Source: Polyodon spathula
Lineage: Eukaryota; Chordata; Actinopteri; Acipenseriformes; Polyodontidae
NCBI RefSeq assembly: GCF_017654505.1
Contig: NC_054547.1
Span: forward strand, 22,930,346-22,994,345
Direction: 5' to 3'
DNA: 64,000 bases
The position numbers and the translations under genes were made by a program. The notes under the pieces are model-generated. The model had not been told where the DNA came from. It saw nothing but the letters and a program-made list of their open reading frames with translations, and searched no databases. This document shows positions 58,670-64,000 of this stretch, piece after piece. Position 1 is the first letter of the stretch, and each line of letters opens with the position of its first letter.

Positions 58670-59400
58670 TGTGGCAATTTGGCCGGTGATTATGAACAGG
58701 TGTAGAGGTGATGCAGTGCAGAAGAAATCACAAACAATTGTAATCCGGTAGGAAACGGGGTCAGGTCGGGGTCTGGTGACCAACAAAAGAAAAACGCTCC
58801 GGCAATACTCAACAAGGTCTAATGCGCGGAGCCAAACAAACGGGTTTACAGTCCCAAACAAGAAATGTTATCCGCCCCACAATACTAAAACACTGTCACC
58901 AGTCTCGGGTGTGTGTAGTAGTGCTCGTGGTGGGTGATAACAGGTTATTTGGTGACAGCTCGTGCAGTGCAGTTCCGGCTTGTGCTGGCCCAAAAGCAAC
59001 AGCCCTGGAACGTGTTTAGCCATCTAGTGATACAATAATAAAGACAATTACTAACACTCAAAACAAACAGACACTCACGAATATTCCTTGGCAGTTTCTA
59101 CTGCAGCTCTCAGTCCTTCCAGGTTTACAATAACAACCCAAGCGAAGGCTTATGCTACCCCATATGATCCCTTGATAAACTATTACAACTGCATCTATAG
59201 CTTGCAGCTGCTACCTCGTTTACCTTCCAGGTCAATATTTTCCTGCAACAGAGTCTCACTTCCATCCAGGCTGACCGACATCCCGACCTTGGAAACGAAC
59301 TGTCAGGCCAGCCCGTCCAGATACTTTTCCTTTCGCTATTTAGTACCCTCACAGGTCGAGAGGGAGATTTACAACCAGAACTCATTGTATTTCTGTCACA
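58670..59400. mobile_element. Solo LTR W (731 bp) with CACCC duplication
   Basis: It starts TGTGGCAATTTGG and ends ATTTCTGTCACA, with a perfect 5-bp duplication CACCC at 58,665-58,669 and 59,401-59,405. The end block CCTCACAGGTCGAGAGGGAG is shared with 25,151-26,370. No coding sequence. Confidence 0.85.
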
Positions 59401-59405
59401 CACCC

Positions 59406-60044
59406 TTATACTGTATTCAGGTCACATTCGCATATACATTACCAAGAGGACTATTCAGTCTAACTGCAATATGTGAACTCCCCTGGAGTGAATTTACTTT
59501 CATATAGTGAAAATAAATAAATACATAAATAAATAAATCATACAATGAGTGTGTCAATTTCATCCCTCTGTTATTTTGCTCATTGAAGTGAAACTGACTA
59601 CTTGTTTTTCTCTTCAATTCTGATCACATTGTGTGCACTGAAATGAAAATCCAAAAGCTTACAATGGAATGGCATCTGGAATGAGGAAAAAGGAGCACAG
59701 ACATGGTCTATACCTGGTTTCAGCTAATACCGGTCAATTTTTGTCATCTCCAGTGGTTTTCATATTCAAAAAGAAACATTTCTGTCTAAGCAAATGTATT
59801 ACCACAGCAATCCAGCTATTCTCAGCACTTGCTTTTCAAAAGACACATTTGTGTTTGGTATTGCACAAGAGAACACACAAAAACTCTATCTAAAAATATT
59901 CAGAACGTATTGTACACTGCAGACACTGGAAGCTGCAAGTCTTATCCTAAGAAGATCAGGTGTCCCTCTTATCCACAAGTTAGCCAGCTGTAATCACATG
60001 CCACTGTGTCAATAGCCTACATTGAAAGAAATTCATAATGCCAT
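59406..60044. other. Unassigned sequence
   Basis: No supported feature; (AAAT)n-like text at 59,510-59,540. Confidence 0.4.
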
Positions 60045-60048
60045 TTAA

Positions 60049-60619
60049 AGGGTACATCAGCACTACATGAAAAATAAAAAACTATCCCACCTTGCTGTTC
60101 CGAATGTATTTTGTCATTTTATAATAATCTGTATCGCCCAAACATCTGCATAATGCCACACTGCTATGTCCAGAATCTATGTTCTGGAGCATCTCTTCTG
60201 AGCCAAAAAACATGACTTCAGCATGTATCCTCACATTAATCGTAATAATAATACATCAAAATACAACATGCAAAGGAAACATGTACTATGTGAAAGATGT
60301 CTACTACACAAAACAAAAGCAGGTAAAAGTTCCTTCCTTATGGAAAATTAGACTGACCATATTTGTCACACGGACTAGTGTGTTTCCACACAGGAGTAAT
60401 ATATCTTACACATCGCTTCATTGGGCATGTGTCAATACACACGGAAGTCAAGTTTTGTGGCTCAGAAGAGATACTCCAGAAGAATGATTTTGGACATTGG
60501 CAGTGTGGCATTATGTAAATGTTTGGACACAAACATATTTTATACAATGACCAAATACATTTGGAACAGCAAGGTGGGATAGTTTTTGTTTTATTTTTCA
60601 TGTAGTGCTGATGTACCCT
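60049..60619. mobile_element. TTAA-flanked foldback MITE (571 bp)
   Basis: TTAA lies at 60,045-60,048 and 60,620-60,623. The ends AGGGTACATCAGCACTACAT are perfect inverted repeats that extend, with small differences, for about 190 bp on each side (for example TCTTCTGAGCCA near 60,195 and TGGCTCAGAAGA near 60,460). This leaves a ~200-bp loop. No transposase. Confidence 0.85.
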
Positions 60620-60981
60620 TTAACTCCAGAATTTCATTGAGAAAATCATATGCAACACCTCAACACCTCAGATGGTGTTCGAGACATTATGCTACGACAC
60701 TGTGATGACAACTGTAAAATTACTGAGACAAAAGGTCATTTTTTATATGATAACCACCATCAAACCTGACCTACAGAATAACAGAATACAGGACTGTTCT
60801 GAGTATGGAGGCAGTATCTGAAAGCGTGAGGTCTTTATCATCTGGAAAACACATGTAGCATCAGAGTGGCTAATAATATCATTATGTGTATGAAATTAAT
60901 AAAATTGAAATATATAGAGGGGGGTCCTAAACCATTCTCTGTGTCTACTTGGTTTCTGGTCACACACATTCCCCCAGTGAC

Positions 60982-61183
60982 AAAGAATGCTTTTAAAAAG
61001 AGTCGTAAACTAACTGCTGGACAAATGTTTGATCTTTCCCTATCACTGAATGAATCATTTAGGCGCTGGCAGTATCTTGCAGAAGGCAAGCCAGACAGTT
61101 TTGAGTATGCTTTGACACCTTGGACAAAGAACAGTACCCCTCACAAATACAACCGACAGAGGTCGAAACCACGGACCAATTGA
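60982..61183 (+). other. Possible coding exon (unrecognised)
   Basis: A CACACATTCCCCCAG acceptor-like site ends at 60,980 and the frame then reads VTKNAFKKSRKLTAGQMFDL and SLSLNESFRRWQYLAEGKPD to a stop at 61,181. The composition is protein-like and unlike the neighbouring repeats, but I cannot name a family. It could be the last exon of a gene, a processed relic or chance. Confidence 0.25.
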
Positions 61184-61189
61184 GAACAA

Positions 61190-61640
61190 TGGCTGTCTCT
61201 GAACAAGAACAACCAATGAGAAACACCACACGTAGACTCGGGCATAGCCCAAAATAAACAAACTGACCAATCACAGGGTGGAAGTGAGAATCACAAAAGC
61301 AGCTGCATGATTTTCAAAAGAGATGCTGCCCATGCTCACTCTCCACAAACAGTTTTTCCACACTAAGCAAGTTCCCCGCAGAAGGAACAGTGCTCCAGGC
61401 AAGAGAGAGAGAGAGCTCCCCAGACTGAGAGCCTCCCATATGTGCTGCCCATGAGCTCCCCACAGAAGGAACAGTGCACCAGTCAAGAGAGAGCACTCTC
61501 CAAACAAGGAAGAAGTCTTTGGACTTTTTCAATCAGAAGGAGTGTTGAAGGAGAAATGGAAGCTGAACTATTCTTAAGAAATTTACTGAAGTCTTGGGAG
61601 CATAACTGCTCAAATTCACAGAAGGCAAGGAAGAACCAAT
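61190..61640. repeat. Internally duplicated segment
   Basis: CAGAAGGAACAGTGCTCCAG...GCAAGAGAGAG at about 61,378-61,410 recurs as CAGAAGGAACAGTGCACCAG...TCAAGAGAGAG at about 61,464-61,494. Open frames here are repetitive in both strands and are not trusted as genes. Confidence 0.5.
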
Positions 61641-62130
61641 ATGGCTAAAATCATCTTCTGAGGAAGGGCCCTGTTGTCTGTCCTACGAGAGACTGAATCA
61701 GTAAATGGGATACTGCAATAATTGGAAAGCAGGTCTCTGTTTCCATGTAGCTGCACTAAATGAACTGAACACTTGCAACAAGAACACTTCTACACACTAT
61801 ATAACTTTTCAATTAAAACGGATTACACCCTGTAACAATTTTTTTTTTTTTTTTTGTTCCTGGGTAGTAAGTGTTATTTCCTAATTGCTTATGCCTCAAA
61901 AGTATAGAAAATGGCTATTATTCCCCACAAACTTTACTTTTGTTACCAGGACAGTGATTGAAATTGACCTATTTCCAATGAGAAAATGGGCGAATTTGTG
62001 TCTTTTCGTTCACATAAAGTCAGAAAAAAACAACATATGAATCCAAATTAACATGTATTTATACTAAAGTAATACAAAAATGACTACAAAAGATTTAGAA
62101 GTGAGTAGTTTTTCGAGATTTATGATTATA

Positions 62131-62817
62131 CTATAAATCACTTTCACGAATCAGCCCCCAAATGTAGTCTCCCATCATGTTCTCGTTATACTGTCCTTGG
62201 TAGCGGCGTTCAAAGTCCAGTATATCCTGGTGGAAGCTCTCGCCTTGTTCCTCCGAGTACGGTCCCATGTTCTCCTTGAATTTATCAAGATGAGCATCAA
62301 GGATATGGACTTTGAGGGACATCCTACAGCCCATTGTGCCGTAGTTCTTCACCAGAGTCTCAACCAGCTCCACATAGTTTTCAGCCTTGTGATTGCCCAG
62401 GAAGCCCCGAACCACTGCGACAAAGCTGTTCCAAGCCGCGTTCTCCTTACTAGTGAGCTTCTTGGGGAATTCATTGCACTCCAGGATCTTCTTTATCTGT
62501 GGTCCGACAAAGACACCGGCTTTGATCGTTGCCTCAGACAGCTTAGGGAAGAAGGCACTTGAAGGTTGCCGACTCCTTATCTAGAGCTCTGACAAATTGT
62601 TTCATAAGGCCCAATTTGATGTGCAGTGGTGGCATCAGCACCTTCCGGGGGTCCACCAGTGGCTCCCACTTGACGTTGTTCCTCCCCACAGAGAACTCGG
62701 TCCGCTGTGGCCAGTCCCACCTGTGGTAGTGTGCCTTGGTGTCCCTGCTTCCCAAAGGCAAAGATAGCAGGGAAACTTGGTAAAACCGCCTTGGAGACCC
62801 ATCAGGAATGTCACCAT
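62131..62817 (-). pseudogene. Conserved transposon-borne orphan protein (MGLQGGFTKFPC family), two frameshifts
   Basis: From ATG 62,815-62,817 the protein reads MVTFLMGLQGGFTKFPCYLC, moves frame near 62,750, continues HYHRWDWPQR, PPLHIKLGLMKQFVRALDKE, moves back near 62,548, then VFVGPQIKKIL, GFLGNHKAENYVELVETL, GCRMSLKVHILDAHLDKFKE and GESFHQDILDFERRYQGQYN, ending EN-MMGDYIWGLIRESDL. I recall this motif order from multicopy proteins in many arthropod, cnidarian and fish genomes, always without an assigned function. The conserved Cys pair (CYLCLW) and H/D/E residues (HLD, EEQGESFHQD) suggest an enzyme or nuclease-like fold, but that is a guess. Length is about 228 residues; usual relatives are longer at the N-terminus. 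Confidence 0.7.
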
Positions 62818-62990
62818 TGCAGCCTCTTGATGCAGATATGTATCAACTTAGGCAGCTGGAACTAAACTGAACTGGAGGGCTTAAGGCCCCTGTATTTATA
62901 CTACTATTTATATTACTGGAAAGTTCTAGAAAGTTCTAGAAGTTACTCCAAGTTTACTCAGCACTGAATCTATCTGGAATGTTCTGGAAA
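62817..62990 (-). promoter_or_regulatory. Compact heat-shock-type promoter of the transposon gene
   Basis: Upstream of the ATG on the minus strand there is a TATAAATACAGG box (62,889-62,900). Then comes an uninterrupted five-unit HSE, 62,919-62,941 (GAA/TTC/GAA/TTC/GAA with 2-bp spacers), and a second perfect three-unit HSE at 62,977-62,989 (GAATGTTCTGGAA). The TATA-to-ATG distance is about 75 bp. Perfect alternating pentamers in this number are very unlikely by chance; heat-shock-factor control is inferred. Confidence 0.65.
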
Positions 62991-63139
62991 ATAGGTAAAT
63001 TTCAAAATATCACTGTCCTTGTCACAAAAGCAAAGTTTGTGGGGAATAATAGCCATTTTCTATACTTTTGAGGCATGAGCAATTAGGAAATAACACTTAC
63101 TACCCAGGAACAAAAATTGTGTTACATGGTGTTATCTGA

Positions 63140-63820
63140 ACTGAGTTAAGTCTGATCAATGGAACTGTTCCCAGTTGGAAAATTGTAGACAACAAAGATA
63201 TTCTTGCAAGACTTGGAGAAAAACAAGCTGATCTCCATTTGAAAAAAAAACAATTTGTTTATTGTGAACCTAACAATACAGTACGTACAGCAAAGTACCT
63301 TCTTCGGATCCAGAGAGCTGCAGTGTTCATCAACACAGATTGTCTTCTTTATATGGAAATCGATAAGTATTCAACATATTTAATATTAAATATTTTATGA
63401 CTCGAGAAAGTAACTGTAGTAAATGCTATCAAGTTAGTGGATAAACTGTTCTAGGAATAGAATATAACTTCCTGTTTTAGAGTGAGTAAGAAATATATTT
63501 TGTTTGTTGAAATGTGCAACAAAGGAATGCAGATAATTTGATCAATTCCCATTACTCAGTTAATTTGAATATATAATCAACTGAGGTTGATAACATATTA
63601 TTAGTTTGGTACATCACGTCTAAACTGAATTAACACAGTAAAACTAATTTGCTAAATTAGGTGCTGAAATGTTGGATTCCGTTCTTAATGGGAAGTAAAA
63701 TTAATTCTTGTGCATATTGACATGATCGATTACAATGAGAAATGGGTATTGAAAATACTAATTCAAAGTAGACACTTTATGTGATAAGCCATATTTAATA
63801 TTCGTACTGTATAGTAACCA
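63140..63820. other. Unassigned sequence
   Basis: No supported feature. Confidence 0.4.
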
Positions 63821-63824
63821 TGTA

Positions 63825-64000
63825 CAGTGGCTCTCAAAAGTATTCACCCCCTTGGACTGTTCCACATTTTATTGTGTTATAACATGGAATCAAAATGGAT
63901 TTAATTAGGAGTTTTTGCCACTGATCAACCCAAACAAAAGTCTATAATGTCAAAGTGAAAAATCAAATCCACAAATTGTTCTAAATTAATTATAAATATA
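63825..64000. mobile_element. Tc1-like terminal repeat running off the window
   Basis: CAGTGGCTCTCAAAAGTATT beside TA (63,823-63,824), then CCACATTTTATTGTGTTATA, is a Tc1-type inverted repeat start. The transposase must lie beyond the window. Confidence 0.8.

Larger units (their letters stand above)
61826..63131 (-). mobile_element. Complete-ended DNA transposon with ~145-bp TIRs and 3-bp TTA duplication
   Basis: The left end CACCCTGTAACAATTTTT and the right end (complement) CACCATGTAACACAATTTTT start inverted repeats that run to about 61,980 and from about 62,985. They are near-identical (for example AAAATGGCTATTATTCCCCA in both). TTA lies at 61,823-61,825 and 63,132-63,134. The 5'-CAC start and 3-bp duplication resemble CACTA/EnSpm or PIF-type elements, but the encoded protein does not settle the superfamily. 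Between the repeats sit one gene (minus strand) and its promoter. The high TIR identity implies fairly recent movement. Confidence 0.8.

Noticed and set aside
61190..61532. Overlapping frames on both strands around 61.3 kb
   Set aside because: They arise from the internal duplication; no family motif in any of them.

Overview
This window is vertebrate repeat-rich DNA, most likely from a ray-finned fish. The reasons are the many Tc1-like transposons, CR1-like and L1-like LINEs, a tRNA-derived SINE with a long conserved body, DIRS-like and Gmr1-like LTR-retroelement pieces, and long (TA)n and (GA)n tracts. The CR1 and SINE types suggest a non-teleost lineage such as sturgeon or paddlefish; that is an inference from memory of repeat types, not a match I could run. 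I could not identify any intact host protein-coding gene, tRNA gene or CRISPR array. Almost every long open frame is a mobile-element coding region or its relic.

Layout. 0-3 kb: a piggyBac transposase relic, a DIRS-like gag relic and a tRNA-head/5S-like SINE relic. 3.2-8.1 kb: a four-layer nest, in which a Tc1-like element sits beside (TA)n, contains a Gmr1-like LTR retroelement (5-bp duplication AACCC), which in turn contains a solo LTR (5-bp duplication ACCAT). 9-10.7 kb: a ubiquitin-specific-protease-like relic and a ~1.1-kb palindrome around a CA-rich core. 10.8-14.5 kb: a second Tc1-like element split by a 5'-truncated CR1-like LINE. 15.5-21.6 kb: two further Tc1 elements, an inverted SINE and an LTR interrupted by Tc1. 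25.1-26.4 kb: an LTR-like repeat swollen by a 38-bp minisatellite. 27.6-29.4 kb: hAT-like transposase and Ulp1-like protease relics. 32.8-38.2 kb: a CR1 ORF1 esterase relic, then a decayed Polinton/adintovirus-like unit (protein-primed-type DNA polymerase B and a packaging-type ATPase) interrupted by piggyBac-type MITEs. 38.2-42.1 kb: a second Gmr1-like element with integrase upstream of reverse transcriptase. 42.3-43.5 kb: L1 ORF1 and inverted ORF2 endonuclease pieces. 45.5-49.6 kb: an intact piggyBac-type MITE, a CR1 relic split by a SINE and an LTR, then further LTR and MITE pieces. 50.8-55.4 kb: two fused Tc1 copies, a solo LTR (GGGCC duplication) and another LTR. 57.9-60.6 kb: MITEs and a solo LTR (CACCC duplication). 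61.8-63.1 kb: a complete-ended ~1.3-kb DNA transposon with ~145-bp inverted repeats. It carries a conserved orphan reading frame behind a very compact heat-shock-element plus TATA promoter.

The most interesting items are the 61,826-63,131 transposon and its HSE promoter (a second perfect HSE array lies in the solo LTR at 5.65 kb), the decayed adintovirus/Polinton-like unit, the Ulp1-like and USP-like protease relics, and the large palindromes. All calls come from reading the sequence by eye and comparing it with remembered family motifs; no database search was run. Long stretches (for example 16.9-18.7, 23.65-25.1, 29.5-30.8, 31.4-32.7, 43.6-45.5 and 55.4-57.9 kb) are AT-rich and hold nothing I can support.
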